Assembly (NCBI GenBank): GCA_946183915.1
Contig: CAMHDJ010000004.1
Coordinates: 1 to 64,000, forward strand
Length of the DNA: 64,000 nt
Direction: 5' to 3'
DNA from: an uncultured Bacteroidales bacterium
Lineage (GTDB): Bacteria; Bacteroidota; Bacteroidia; Bacteroidales; P3
This document shows, piece by piece, positions 49,542-58,800 of this stretch; position 1 is the first letter of the stretch; every line of letters starts with the position of its first letter. Under the pieces are notes generated by a model. It ran no database searches. It was not told the DNA's origin and saw nothing but the letters and a program-made list of their open reading frames with translations. A program made the translations under genes and the position numbers.

Positions 49542-49720
49542 AATTTGATTTTCCGCACCTCGCCCCGCCGGCCGCTCGCATCGTCCCTCCGCCCTGTCGG
49601 CTCCGGAAGCCTGTCGATAAAAATGGCCTCTTTTTAGGAGATAACTATTTGTCAATCTGGTCGTTATGTGGTGTCAAGTGGCTTAAATAGCTGATAATCA
49701 CCTATGAAGACCCACCATGT

Positions 49721-49797
49721 CTTACTCAACTCCTACTCTTCGCCTACTCAACTCCTAGTCAACACCTACTCGAGTAGGAGAAGAGTAGGCGAAGATT
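49721..49797. repeat. seven 11-bp units with palindromic centre (CCTACTCnnnn family)
   Basis: Exactly 7 x 11 bp: four units beginning CCTACTC or CTTACTC, then CCTACTCGAGT and its complement-like AGGAGAAGAGT, AGGCGAAGATT; the centre CCTACTCGAGTAGG is a 14-bp palindrome. The same seven-unit layout is at 54565-54641. The 560-bp gap 49456-50017 has no gene. Confidence 0.9.
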
Positions 49798-49955
49798 TGG
49801 GGAGGGTAAAAATATGTCGCGCACGATCTATCTTGTCATCCCACCCCTCGTCCCGGGGTGCGTCCGCGGTCCTGCCGTGGGGGCCGGACGGGGGTGGGGG
49901 AGGGGTGTTTTCGGCCCTCGGCAAAAAAATATTTCTCCATGTCATAAAAAGTTAG

Positions 49956-49963
49956 TACTTTTG
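49956..49963 (+). promoter_or_regulatory. -7 box for rubrerythrin
   Basis: TACTTTTG, 54 bp upstream of the rubrerythrin ATG. Confidence 0.7.
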
Positions 49964-50017
49964 CATTTCGATTGGATTGAAAATAGTTATTAACCCTAAA
50001 ACAGAAAAGAGAACAAT

Positions 50018-50560
50018 ATGAGCAAAAAGTTTATCTGCCCCGTGTGCGGTTACGTCTACGAGGGCGACGAGATGCCTGAGAAGTGCCCCATCTGCGGCAA
50101 ACCGATGCAGGAAGTGAAAGAGGACATCAAGACCTGGGCCGCCGAGCACATCGTCGGCGTGGCCAAAGATGCCCCCGAAGATATCAAGATGGACCTCCGC
50201 GCCAACTTTGAGGGCGAGTGCAAGGAAGTCGGTATGTACCTGGCCATGGCCCGAGTGGCCCATCGCGAGGGCTACCCCGAAATTGGCCTCTATTGGGAGA
50301 AGGCTGCCTACGAGGAGGCTGAGCACGCCGCCAAGTTTGCCGAACTGCTGGGCGAGGTGTTGACCGACAGCACCAAAGAGAATCTGAAGATGCGTGTCGA
50401 CGCTGAGTACGGCGCCACCGCCGGCAAGACCGACCTGGCCAAGCGTGCCAAGGCCCTCAACCTCGACGCCATCCACGACACGGTCCACGAGATGGCACGC
50501 GACGAGGCCCGCCACGGCAAAGCTCTCGAAGGCCTGCTTAACCGCTACTTCAATAAGTGA
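50018..50560 (+). CDS. reverse rubrerythrin (NADH peroxidase component)
   Basis: A 180-residue protein with an N-terminal rubredoxin domain ([21 protein letters not shown]) and a C-terminal four-helix diiron domain ([34 protein letters not shown]). The domain order is the reverse of classical rubrerythrin. It reduces hydrogen peroxide. It completes the oxidative/NO stress block (FprA, Hrb, rubredoxin, ferritin). Confidence 0.93.
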   Translation: MSKKFICPVCGYVYEGDEMPEKCPICGKPMQEVKEDIKTWAAEHIVGVAKDAPEDIKMDLRANFEGECKEVGMYLAMARVAHREGYPEIGLYWEKAAYEEAEHAAKFAELLGEVLTDSTKENLKMRVDAEYGATAGKTDLAKRAKALNLDAIHDTVHEMARDEARHGKALEGLLNRYFNK

Positions 50561-50567
50561 GCAGTGG

Positions 50568-50674
50568 TAAGTGTTTAGTGTTTAGTGTGCTACGCAGAAT
50601 AATGGCGGCAACTAAACACTAAACACTGAACACTAAACACTGAACACTAAACACTAAACACTGAACACTGAACA
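50568..50674. repeat. palindromic heptamer element, ACTAAAC/ACTGAAC
   Basis: Left arm AGTGGTA-AGTGTTT-AGTGTTT-AGTGTGC; a loop of about 20 bp; right arm nine inverted heptamers ACTAAAC/ACTGAAC ending 2 bp before the lpxK ATG. It fills the rubrerythrin-lpxK gap. Confidence 0.92.
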
Positions 50675-50676
50675 CG

Positions 50677-51831
50677 ATGTCGTTCCGCACCACCATATCG
50701 TACATCCTGTGGCCACTCTCCATGTGGTACGCTGTCGGCGTGGCGGTGCGGAACCTTCTTTTCTCCCTGGGCATCAAGCGGCAGCAGGCGCCGCACATCA
50801 CCACCATCGGTGTGGGCAATCTGGCCACCGGCGGCACCGGCAAGACGCCGCACGTGGAGTACCTGCTCGAACTCTTCGGCGACCGCTACCGGACGGCCAT
50901 GCTCAGCCGGGGCTACCGCCGGCGCAGCAAGGGCTTCGTGCTCGACGACGGGCGCCACGACGCCGCCTTGCTGGGCGACGAGCCCGCCATGATGGCCCGC
51001 AAGTACCCGCAGGTGCAGGTGGCCGTGTGCGAGAAGCGCGTCGAGGGAGTCCGCCGGCTGATGGCCCTGTCGGAGCCGCCGCTGCCGTCGGACGAGTCTG
51101 TCCCGTCTGACTCGTCGGACGTGTCTGACGCCGCCGACCAGCCCGCCGCCGAGCCCATCCAGCTGGTCATCCTCGACGATGTCTTCCAGCATCGGCAGAT
51201 CAAGCCCAACATCAACATCCTCCTCACCGAGTACCAGCACCCCTACTTCCGCGACCGCATCCTGCCCTACGGCAACCTGCGCGAGTTCCGCTCGGCTCGG
51301 CGCTATGCCGGCATCGTGATCGTCACCAAGTGCCCCGCGCGGCTCAACCCCGTCGACAAGCACAATATCATCCACGACTTGCGGCTGCAGAACTATCAAA
51401 AGGTCTTCTTCTCCTACTTCCAGTATGGCGCCCTGCGCACCCTCGACGGGCAGGCGTCCGACGTCGACCTGCGGCGGATGGAGCAGGTGCTCGTCGTCAC
51501 CGGCATCGCGCACCCCGAGCCGATGCTCGACGAGGTGCGGCGTCACTGCAAGGCACAGCATCTGGCCTTCCCCGACCACCACGACTACACCCGGCGCGAC
51601 GTGGCGCGCATCGCGGACGCTTTTGATGCCCTGCCGGGCCAGCGCAAGGCCATCGTCACCACCGAGAAGGACGCCGTGCGCCTGCGCGGCCTCGCCGACC
51701 GGCTGCCTGTCTACGTGCTGCCCGTCCGCGTGGCCTTCCACAAGGACGGCGACCTCGACTTCGACCAACTCGTCGAAGCCTCAGTCCGCGAAAACATCTC
51801 TTTCCTTAGCAAGCTCAGCATCTGGAGCTGA
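50677..51831 (+). CDS. lpxK: tetraacyldisaccharide 4'-kinase
   Basis: A 384-residue lipid A kinase with the P-loop TIGVGNLATGGTGKTPHVEYL, SRGYRRRSKGFVLDDG and VILDDVFQHRQIKPN. Residues about 140-158 (LPSDESVPSDSSDVSDAADQ), encoded by 9-bp repeats at 51088-51138, are an unusual acidic/Ser insertion between the walker region and the LDD motif. Membrane-bound, makes lipid IV-A. Confidence 0.95.
   Translation: MSFRTTISYILWPLSMWYAVGVAVRNLLFSLGIKRQQAPHITTIGVGNLATGGTGKTPHVEYLLELFGDRYRTAMLSRGYRRRSKGFVLDDGRHDAALLGDEPAMMARKYPQVQVAVCEKRVEGVRRLMALSEPPLPSDESVPSDSSDVSDAADQPAAEPIQLVILDDVFQHRQIKPNINILLTEYQHPYFRDRILPYGNLREFRSARRYAGIVIVTKCPARLNPVDKHNIIHDLRLQNYQKVFFSYFQYGALRTLDGQASDVDLRRMEQVLVVTGIAHPEPMLDEVRRHCKAQHLAFPDHHDYTRRDVARIADAFDALPGQRKAIVTTEKDAVRLRGLADRLPVYVLPVRVAFHKDGDLDFDQLVEASVRENISFLSKLSIWS
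51088..51138. repeat. in-frame 9-bp repeat in lpxK
   Basis: Five to six 9-bp units GTCGGACGA, GTCTGTCCC, GTCTGACTC, GTCGGACGT, GTCTGACGC keep the frame and encode the SDES/SDSSDVSD stretch. Confidence 0.8.
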
Positions 51832-51899
51832 GGGCGATCCACTCCTGTTTGATTCTCACCGCACACGTGTCCTCTACAGCCCCTCGCCCTGCGTGAAGA

Positions 51900-52895
51900 T
51901 CATTTCTTGATGTAGGAGAGGAAGTCGAGGTCGATGCTGAGGGAGATGAAGGGTTTGAGGAGCCAGGCCTTGGCGGTGACGTCGTCGATGCTCTCACCGT
52001 AGATGAGCACGTCGGAGGCGCTGCGGCCCTCGGCCAGCACTTGGTACTCGGCCACGTTGAAGCCCGCCGTCAGGTAGAAGAAGTCGACGAAGCGGAAGCT
52101 GGCGCCGACGTAGAAGTTCTTGAACAGGTTGCTGCCGCCGAAGCCCACATAGAGGCCCAGGTCGTAGGCGAAGTCCTGGTCGAAGCGCGGTATCTCGCCG
52201 GTCTTCAGCTCGTGGGGTTTGTTGAAGTATTTGGTCATGTCCCACAGCATCACCGAGGCGCCGGTGACGTAGTCGAACTCGATGTTGCCGGCGTTGCGGT
52301 TGGAGATGCGGCGGTTGCCGTTGGCGTCGAGGCGTATCTCCCAGGCGGGAGTGCGGTAGAAGCGCATGGCGATGCCCTGGATGGGGCGCACCTTCTTCTT
52401 GCGGTTGGTGGCGGCGGCCACCTTCTCCTCGGCGGCTTTGGCCCGTTCAGCCAGGTACTTGTTGGCCTCCTCCTTGCGCACAGCCTCGATCTCCGCCACC
52501 CGCACGATGCTCCGCAGCGAGTCCACCACCCGGATGTAGTAGTTGCGCTCGGCCTCGAGTTTCTCCTTGTCGACACCGTTGGCGGTGAGGATCTCGCGGT
52601 AGAAGACCTCCTTCTCCTGCAGGGCCTTGAGGGCCGCCGTGTCGGCGATGCGGCGTATGACGGTATCGGTGCGGAGGATGTAGGTGGTGTCGACGCGCAG
52701 GAGGGTCAGGGTGTCGGTGCGGGTGATGTAGACCGTGTCGTGGATGGGCGCCGGCGGTGCCGACAGGTCGTGCCACTCGCCGACCCCGGTCTCGGTCAGG
52801 CTGTCGGCCACGGCGATGCCCACCCGCAGGGTGTCCTGCGCGCGAAGGGCCACACACGACAGCAGCAGCCACGCTATGAGCAGCAGGCGTTTCAT
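51900..52895 (-). CDS. hypothetical exported protein with coiled coil and barrel-like C-terminus
   Basis: A 331-residue protein: signal [20 protein letters not shown]; residues 40-90 have repeated [19 protein letters not shown]; residues 90-165 form a charged coiled coil ([41 protein letters not shown]); residues 170-331 are beta-rich with alternating aromatics and could be an outer-membrane beta domain ([34 protein letters not shown]). No named family recognised. It overlaps hisS by ATGA. Confidence 0.72.
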   Translation of the reverse strand: MKRLLLIAWLLLSCVALRAQDTLRVGIAVADSLTETGVGEWHDLSAPPAPIHDTVYITRTDTLTLLRVDTTYILRTDTVIRRIADTAALKALQEKEVFYREILTANGVDKEKLEAERNYYIRVVDSLRSIVRVAEIEAVRKEEANKYLAERAKAAEEKVAAATNRKKKVRPIQGIAMRFYRTPAWEIRLDANGNRRISNRNAGNIEFDYVTGASVMLWDMTKYFNKPHELKTGEIPRFDQDFAYDLGLYVGFGGSNLFKNFYVGASFRFVDFFYLTAGFNVAEYQVLAEGRSASDVLIYGESIDDVTAKAWLLKPFISLSIDLDFLSYIKK

Positions 52896-54244
52896 CTCAG
52901 GCGTTCGATCATTTGGTCCACGGTCAGGGTCTCCTGCGTGCCGTCGACCATGTTTTTGAGGGTGACGGTGCCGTCCTTCATCTCGCTCTCGCCCACGAAG
53001 GCCACGAACGGGAACCCCTTGCGGTTGGCGTAGTCCATCTGTTTCTTCATCTTGGCGGCGTCGGGATAGACCAGCGTGGCGATGCCGGCCTCGCGCAGCC
53101 GGTAGGCGCAGCGGATGCAGTGCTTGAGTTCTTCGGGGCCGAAGTTGACGAACATCACGCGGGCCGACTGGCCAAGGTCGGCCGGGAAGAGCTCGAGCTC
53201 GGTGAGCACGTCGTAGATGCGGTCGGCGCCGAACGAGATGCCCACGCCGCTGACGCCCGGCATGCCGAAGATGCCCGTCAGGTTGTCGTAGCGGCCGCCG
53301 CCGCAGATGCTGCCGATGCTGACGTTCTTGGCCTTGACTTCGAAGATGGCGCCGGTGTAGTAGTTCAGGCCGCGGGCCAGGGTGAGGTCCAGCTCCACCT
53401 CGCAGCCGAGGCTGAAGAGGCCGATGAGGTCGAACAGTTCGGAGGTCTCCTCGACGCCTTTGAGGCCCACCTCGATGCCGGCGAAGAGCTCGCGCAGGCG
53501 GGCCAGCTTCTGGCGTGCGTCGCCCTGCAGGTCGAAGACGGGGTTGAGCGCCTCGATCTGCTCCTCGCCGAGGCCGCGTTCGCGCAGCTCGGCGCGCACG
53601 TTGTCGAGGCCGATCTTGTCCAGTTTGTCGATGGCCACGGTGATGTCCACCAGCTTGTCCGGCGCCCCGATGAGCTCGGCGATGCCGGCCAGGATCTTGC
53701 GGTTGTTGATCTTCACCACCACGTTGATGTTCAGGCGGCGGAACACCTCGTCGATCATCTGCACCAGCTCCAGCTCGTTGAGCATCGAGTCGGAGCCGAT
53801 CATGTCGGCGTCGCACTGGTAGAACTCGCGGTAGCGGCCCTTCTGCGGCCGGTCGGCGCGCCAGACGGGCTGCAGCTGATAGCGGCGGAAGGGGAGCTGC
53901 ACCTGCTCGCGGTGCTGCACCACGAAGCGGGCGAAGGGCACCGTCAGGTCGTAGCGCAGGCCGCGCTCGCAGATCTGCGGCGCCACCTTGTGGTAGTCCT
54001 GCCCGAAGTCGACCCCCTCCATGAAGTTGCCGCTGTTGAGCACTTTGAAGAGCAGCTTGTCGCCCTCCTCGCCGTATTTGCCCATCAGCGTGGAGAGGTT
54101 CTCGAGCGACGGCGTCTCGATGGGTTCGAAGGCGAAGGCCTTGAACACGGAGCGGATGGTGTCGAAAATATAGTTGCGGCGCGCCATCTCGACAGGCAGG
54201 AAATCGCGCGTACCCTTTGGTATTGAACACTTAACGTTGGCCAT
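52892..54244 (-). CDS. hisS: histidyl-tRNA synthetase
   Basis: A 450-residue class II synthetase: [18 protein letters not shown] at the start, motif 2 [27 protein letters not shown], histidine-A motif [12 protein letters not shown] and motif 3 [11 protein letters not shown], and an anticodon-binding C-terminal domain. It has its own promoter at 54264-54271. Confidence 0.97.
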   Translation of the reverse strand: MANVKCSIPKGTRDFLPVEMARRNYIFDTIRSVFKAFAFEPIETPSLENLSTLMGKYGEEGDKLLFKVLNSGNFMEGVDFGQDYHKVAPQICERGLRYDLTVPFARFVVQHREQVQLPFRRYQLQPVWRADRPQKGRYREFYQCDADMIGSDSMLNELELVQMIDEVFRRLNINVVVKINNRKILAGIAELIGAPDKLVDITVAIDKLDKIGLDNVRAELRERGLGEEQIEALNPVFDLQGDARQKLARLRELFAGIEVGLKGVEETSELFDLIGLFSLGCEVELDLTLARGLNYYTGAIFEVKAKNVSIGSICGGGRYDNLTGIFGMPGVSGVGISFGADRIYDVLTELELFPADLGQSARVMFVNFGPEELKHCIRCAYRLREAGIATLVYPDAAKMKKQMDYANRKGFPFVAFVGESEMKDGTVTLKNMVDGTQETLTVDQMIERLR

Positions 54245-54263
54245 AGCACATTATTTTAGTCTG

Positions 54264-54271
54264 CAAAGATA
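54264..54271 (-). promoter_or_regulatory. -7 box for hisS
   Basis: TATCTTTG on the minus strand, 19 bp upstream of the hisS start. Confidence 0.7.
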
Positions 54272-54343
54272 CATCTTTTTTCCATAACAAGCAAATTTTA
54301 ACCGCCGAATCGCTCGAATTTGACGAACAACCGCCCTGCGCCG

Positions 54344-54453
54344 CTTCGAGTAATCAGCCCTTCCCAACCTGCGTAGCTTCGAGTAATCAGCCCATTTCAA
54401 CCTGCGCAGCTTCGAGTAATTAGCCCTACCCAACCTGCGTAGCTTCGAGTCCT
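54344..54453. repeat. 33-bp (3 x 11) tandem repeat
   Basis: Three 33-bp units, each CTTCGAGTAAT + nAGCCCnnnnn + AACCTGCGnAG, i.e. three 11-bp modules, and a partial fourth. On the minus strand it reads as repeats of 11 residues (YSKLRRL..), but there is no sign that it is coding. It lies in the 450-bp gap between hisS and the DUF6266 gene. Confidence 0.9.
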
Positions 54454-54564
54454 TCGAGTAATTCGCCGTTAAAAAACACCCACCTCGCCGTTAAAAAAAT
54501 CCCCGCCGCTGCCATTTTCGTCCCCTTGCAACCCTCTTTCGGCCAGCATGATGCGCCACCATCT

Positions 54565-54641
54565 CCTACTCATCGCCTACTATCCTCCTTGTCTTCGCCT
54601 TAAGAAAATTTACTCGAGTAGGCAATAAGTAGGCGAAGAGT
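54565..54641. repeat. seven 11-bp units, CCTACTC family, second copy
   Basis: Seven units CCTACTCATCG ... TTTACTCGAGT, AGGCAATAAGT, AGGCGAAGAGT, laid out as in 49721-49797. Ends 53 bp before the DUF6266 ATG. Confidence 0.88.
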
Positions 54642-54694
54642 ACGTTATGATCAGTGGAAAATAGATGGTAAACTCCTAATCAACCTTTAGCAAT

Positions 54695-55462
54695 ATGGCA
54701 AAACAATGGGGCAGTTACATGGGAGGCTTCAGCGGGAAGCTGGGGCCGGCCGTGGGGTACATGTGGAACGGCAAGTGGTGCCTGCGGAGCCTTCCCTCGC
54801 AGGTGCGCAACCCTCGCACGCCGAGGCAGATGGCCACGCGCGACGCCTTCCGACAGCAGGTGCAGCTGGCGGCGTCGATGCGCGACACCGTCCTGCACGG
54901 GCTGACGCCCGCGGCGCGGCAGCAGGGCATGACGGCCTACAACCTTTTCGTGTCCATCAACCAGCCGTGCTTCGCGCTGGCGGAGAGCCAGTTGGTGGTC
55001 GACTGGACGGGGCTGCAGCTGAGCGTGGGCGACGTGGCGCCGGTGCGCCTCGGGGTGCCCGCAGTGGATGCCGACGGGGTGTTGACCGTCGACTTCGACC
55101 CCTGCCGCGGCCTGCGGCGGGCGCGGGGCAACGACCTGGTGCGGCTCTACGTCTATTGCCCCGACCTCGGGCAGGGATGCCCGGCGGCGCCGGTCTACAG
55201 GCGCGACAAGCGGGTAAGCCTCTTGTTGCCAGACGCTTTCGTGGGTCGCACGCTGCAGGTCTACGCCTCGGCCGAGGATGAGCACGGCTGCGGCTCGCCG
55301 ACGGCGCACGCCGAGTGGCGCCCCGAGGCCATGGCGGCCGAGGCCGGCGACCTGCCGACGGAGGCCATGAATGAATGGCCGTCCGCGACCGCCGTGGCGG
55401 CGGCGATGGAGGGTGGGAGAGAGGCGGCGGCTGCGGCACCGCCCGGGCCGCAGTTCGGCTGA
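54695..55462 (+). CDS. DUF6266 family protein
   Basis: A 255-residue protein with the N-terminal signature of DUF6266 (GGFSGKLGPAVGYMWNGKWCLRSLP, NPRTPRQMATRDAF). The family is common in Bacteroidota and of unknown function; a phage-like or Ig-like structural role has been considered. The C-terminal 40 residues are Ala/Pro/Gly-rich. No signal peptide is seen. Confidence 0.82.
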   Translation: MAKQWGSYMGGFSGKLGPAVGYMWNGKWCLRSLPSQVRNPRTPRQMATRDAFRQQVQLAASMRDTVLHGLTPAARQQGMTAYNLFVSINQPCFALAESQLVVDWTGLQLSVGDVAPVRLGVPAVDADGVLTVDFDPCRGLRRARGNDLVRLYVYCPDLGQGCPAAPVYRRDKRVSLLLPDAFVGRTLQVYASAEDEHGCGSPTAHAEWRPEAMAAEAGDLPTEAMNEWPSATAVAAAMEGGREAAAAAPPGPQFG

Positions 55463-55522
55463 CGGCGGGGCGCTTTTTGCGGGCTTCGGAGGGTGAAGAG
55501 CGCCGATGTTAGATTTTTTTTG

Positions 55523-55530
55523 TACTTTTG
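55523..55530 (+). promoter_or_regulatory. -7 box for the C25 peptidase operon
   Basis: TACTTTTG, 21 bp before the ATG at 55552; it argues against the earlier GTG-type start at 55528, which would lie within the box. Confidence 0.7.
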
Positions 55531-55551
55531 CCGTGGTCAAATGTAGCCGCA

Positions 55552-58500
55552 ATGAAGAGTCTTCTGCAATATATAGCATTGACCCTGTGTTTGTTGCTCC
55601 CTTGCGCTGTGCGCGCGCAGGTGGGCGGAGAGGCCTCGTTTTCGCTCCGCGAAGGGCCCGAAGGCGCCTGGCGGGTGGAGTTCCGCCTGGGGCGCTGGGG
55701 GGTGGACACGGTGGCGGGTGGCTATAGCCGCCTCGTGGCCGCCGGCCTGACCGGTGCCCACGGCGCGGTGGGCTGTCCGTCGCTGCCGACGGAGAGCCGG
55801 CTGGTGGTGCTGCCGCGGGGCAGCCGCCTGGCGCTTGCTGCGGTCGAGGGGCGCGAGGTGACCCTCGACGGGGCCGTCGACGCCGGCCGGCCGCTGCATC
55901 CCGTCGCCGCGGCGCGGCCCAAGGATGCCCCGCCGGCGGCCTTCGATCCCGACGCCAAGATCTACGGCTCGGCCCAGTGGTACCGCGGCGGCGAGCCGCT
56001 GGAGCTGGAGCATGTAGGCACCATGGGGGGCAGCGAGGTGTTCCGCCTCACGGTGCGCCCGGTGGCCTACCAGCCCGCAAGCGGCGCCCTGCGCCTCTAC
56101 GAACGCCTCGAGGCCCGGCTCGAAGGCGCGGCCAGCGGCGCCGGCACGGCCCCGTCGAGGCGCTATCTCATCGTGTCGCGGCCGCAGTTTCGCGAGGGCT
56201 TGCAGCCTTTCGTGCGCTGGAAACGCCAGCAGGGCTACGAGGTGGTGGAGCGCTATGCCGTCACCAACAGCCGCGCGGTGGTCAAGGGCCTGATCGATGC
56301 CGAGTTTGCCGAGCCCGACCGCTGGCCCGGACACCTGCTGCTGGTGGGCGATGTGGCGCAGCTGCAGGCCTTCCTCGGCACCACCCGCCCCTCCGACATG
56401 GGGCAGCATATCACCGACCTCTACTACGCCGAGCACACGGGCGACTACCTGCCCGATGCGCTGGTGGGCCGCTGGCCTGTGAACGACAGCGCCGAACTGG
56501 GCGCCGTGGTGCGCAAGAGCATGGCCTACGAGCAGGGCCGGCTGGCCGACAGCGCCGCCCTGCGCCGCCTGCTGCTCGTGGCCGGCGCCGAGAGCACCGC
56601 GCCCGCCCCGACCACCACCAACGGGCAGGTGAACTACCTGGGGCGCGAGATCAAGCTGGCGCACCCCGCCTGGGACACCCTCTGCTATCGCAATCCCGCC
56701 TCGGGCTCGCAGCGCGAGGCCATCCTGACCGACCTGCGCCAGGGCGTAGCGGCGGTCAACTATACGGCCCACTGCACCGCCGCCGGCTGGTCGTCGCCGG
56801 CGGTGTCGTTCACCAGCATCGACACGCTGGGCCTCGCACAGCCGATGCTCTACGTCAACAACTGCTGCCTGAGCAACGAGTTCGGCGGCACCTGCTTCGG
56901 CGAGCAGCTGCTGCGTGCCCCCGCGGGGGGCGCCATCGGCGTTGTCGGGGCCACCAACTCGACCCTCTGGGACGAGGACTACTACTGGGCCGTGGGCCCG
57001 AAGCTGCCGCTCGCCCTCGAGCCGCTCTACGACAGTCTGCGCCCGGGCGCCTTCGACCGCTGGCTGGGCCGCGCGGCCGACATCCGCTCGCAGGGCCGGC
57101 TGCTGGCCGCGGGCAACCTGGCCGTGACGGCCGTCGGCTCGCCCTACGACAAGTTCTACTGGGAGATCTACTGCCTGCTGGGCGACCCCTCGCTGGAGCC
57201 CTGGGTGGGTGTGCCGCCGGCGGTCGACCTGCATCTGGCCGACGGCCTGCCGCGCAACGGCGCGGGCACCCTGCACCTGGGGGGCACCCCGGGCGCCACG
57301 GTCACCGCCATGCAGCACGACAGTGTGCTGGGCTGCGGCACCATCGGCGCCGACGGGCTGCTGGCGCTGCCGCTCAGCGTGTCGATCGACACCACAGCAC
57401 TCGTGCTCACCGCCACCCGCAGCGGCTACATTCCGCGCATCGACACCGTCGTGGCGCTGCCCGCCGAGGGCATGGCCGTGGCGCTGCGTGAGGTGACGGT
57501 GGGCGACAGCACCGTCGGCTGCCGGCTGGAGAACGTGGGCACCCTGCCGCTCTACGGCCTGCGGGTGGTGCTGAGCCAGCTGGAGGCCGACAGCCTGACC
57601 GACGCCCTGGTGGAGGAACGGGCGGCGACGGTCGACACCCTCATGCCGCAACACTCCAGCCCGTGGCTGACCCTGCCGCTGCACGTCTCGGCCGTGGGGC
57701 AGACGCCCGGCTGGGAGGCCGACCTCACAGTGTGGGACAGCGTCGAAGGGATGCTCTGCCACCTCGTGCTGCAGGGGCGGCTGTCGGTGGCCTATCCGTC
57801 GGCGGAGTTCCGGCTGCTCGAGGCCGACGGCAGCGAAAGCCACTCGCTGCAGCCGCAGCGGGGCTACCTTCTTGAGACCCTTCTCGCGGGCACGGCCGAC
57901 AGCCTCGCCCTCCGAGTCACCGCCCTGCCGTCGGAGGACGTGCTGATAGATACGACTCTCCACTCTCCACTCCCCGCTCTTCACTCCCCGCTCACCACTC
58001 CCGACAGCCTGACACACCTGCGCCTGCAGGCCACGCTCCGGCTGGGCAACCACCGCAGCCAGAGCGAGCACTACCTGACCGCCGGCCGGCGCGACGACAG
58101 CTTCGAGGCCGGCATGGGGTCCTACCCCTGGCTGGCGGCCGGCACCGCGGGGTGGCAGGTGGACAGCACCGTGGCTCGCAGCGGGCGCTACAGCCTGCGC
58201 AGCGGCGCCATCGGCCACCGCCAGACCTCCGATCTGGTGCTCGAGGTGTGGCTGCCGGTCGACGACACCCTCCGCTACTGGTCGCGCATCTCGAGCGAAC
58301 CCAATGCCGACAAGTTGCTCTTCACGGTCGACGGCCAGTCGCGTGCCAACGCCCGCTGGGGCAGCGGCGACTGGAAACAGCAGGTGGTGACGCTCGGCGC
58401 CGGGCGGCACACGCTGCGGTGGCGCTATGTGAAGGACGACAGCGTCGAGCAGGGAAGCGACTGCGCCTGGCTCGACGACGTGCAGCTGCCGATGGCCGTG

Positions 58501-58794
58501 TGGGATGCACCCTACGGATGGTTCGGTTCGCTGCCGGCGCTGGCCGTCGAGTCGCCAGAGGACGAGTCGTCCCGATTCCGGGTCTATCCCAATCCGACCA
58601 CCGGCCGCTTCGGGTGGAGCGGCGAGGAGGTGCGGCGCATGACCCTCCGCGACCTCTATGGACGCGAGGTTCTCACGCTCGAACAACCCCTGCCGACGAC
58701 GGTCGACCTGAGCTCGCTGCCCGACGGACTCTACCTGCTTCAGGTGGCCACCGATCATGATACCTACCACGTCAAACTGATAATACGCCATTAA
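55552..58794 (+). CDS. gingipain-like C25 cysteine peptidase with T9SS type A sorting domain
   Basis: A 1080-residue secreted peptidase-like protein. Signal peptide MKSLLQYIALTLCLLLPCAVRAQ; a beta-rich prodomain; caspase-like C25 domain at about 200-560 with AVNYTAHCTAAGW (His407) and YVNNCCLSNEF (Cys438/439); then Ig-like and jelly-roll domains, and a type A C-terminal sorting domain (FRVYPNPTTGRFGW, SSLPDGLYLLQVATD). In gingipain-group proteins His is followed by Gly; here it is Cys, which might affect activity. Bases 57957-58005 are seven in-frame ACTCTCC-type heptamers (LHSPLPALHSPL). The next gene follows after 6 bp. Confidence 0.88.
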   Translation: MKSLLQYIALTLCLLLPCAVRAQVGGEASFSLREGPEGAWRVEFRLGRWGVDTVAGGYSRLVAAGLTGAHGAVGCPSLPTESRLVVLPRGSRLALAAVEGREVTLDGAVDAGRPLHPVAAARPKDAPPAAFDPDAKIYGSAQWYRGGEPLELEHVGTMGGSEVFRLTVRPVAYQPASGALRLYERLEARLEGAASGAGTAPSRRYLIVSRPQFREGLQPFVRWKRQQGYEVVERYAVTNSRAVVKGLIDAEFAEPDRWPGHLLLVGDVAQLQAFLGTTRPSDMGQHITDLYYAEHTGDYLPDALVGRWPVNDSAELGAVVRKSMAYEQGRLADSAALRRLLLVAGAESTAPAPTTTNGQVNYLGREIKLAHPAWDTLCYRNPASGSQREAILTDLRQGVAAVNYTAHCTAAGWSSPAVSFTSIDTLGLAQPMLYVNNCCLSNEFGGTCFGEQLLRAPAGGAIGVVGATNSTLWDEDYYWAVGPKLPLALEPLYDSLRPGAFDRWLGRAADIRSQGRLLAAGNLAVTAVGSPYDKFYWEIYCLLGDPSLEPWVGVPPAVDLHLADGLPRNGAGTLHLGGTPGATVTAMQHDSVLGCGTIGADGLLALPLSVSIDTTALVLTATRSGYIPRIDTVVALPAEGMAVALREVTVGDSTVGCRLENVGTLPLYGLRVVLSQLEADSLTDALVEERAATVDTLMPQHSSPWLTLPLHVSAVGQTPGWEADLTVWDSVEGMLCHLVLQGRLSVAYPSAEFRLLEADGSESHSLQPQRGYLLETLLAGTADSLALRVTALPSEDVLIDTTLHSPLPALHSPLTTPDSLTHLRLQATLRLGNHRSQSEHYLTAGRRDDSFEAGMGSYPWLAAGTAGWQVDSTVARSGRYSLRSGAIGHRQTSDLVLEVWLPVDDTLRYWSRISSEPNADKLLFTVDGQSRANARWGSGDWKQQVVTLGAGRHTLRWRYVKDDSVEQGSDCAWLDDVQLPMAVWDAPYGWFGSLPALAVESPEDESSRFRVYPNPTTGRFGWSGEEVRRMTLRDLYGREVLTLEQPLPTTVDLSSLPDGLYLLQVATDHDTYHVKLIIRH
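57957..58005. repeat. in-frame heptamer array in C25 peptidase
   Basis: Seven heptamers: ACTCTCC, ACTCTCC, ACTCCCC, GCTCTTC, ACTCCCC, GCTCACC, ACTCCC, between beta domains. Same ACTnnnC pattern as birA 13135-13162. Confidence 0.85.
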
Positions 58795-58800
58795 ACAGCC

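Noticed and set aside
54251-54433. Small protein with 11-residue repeats on the minus strand
   Set aside because: It derives wholly from the 33-bp intergenic repeat; there is no ribosome-binding or codon evidence for translation.
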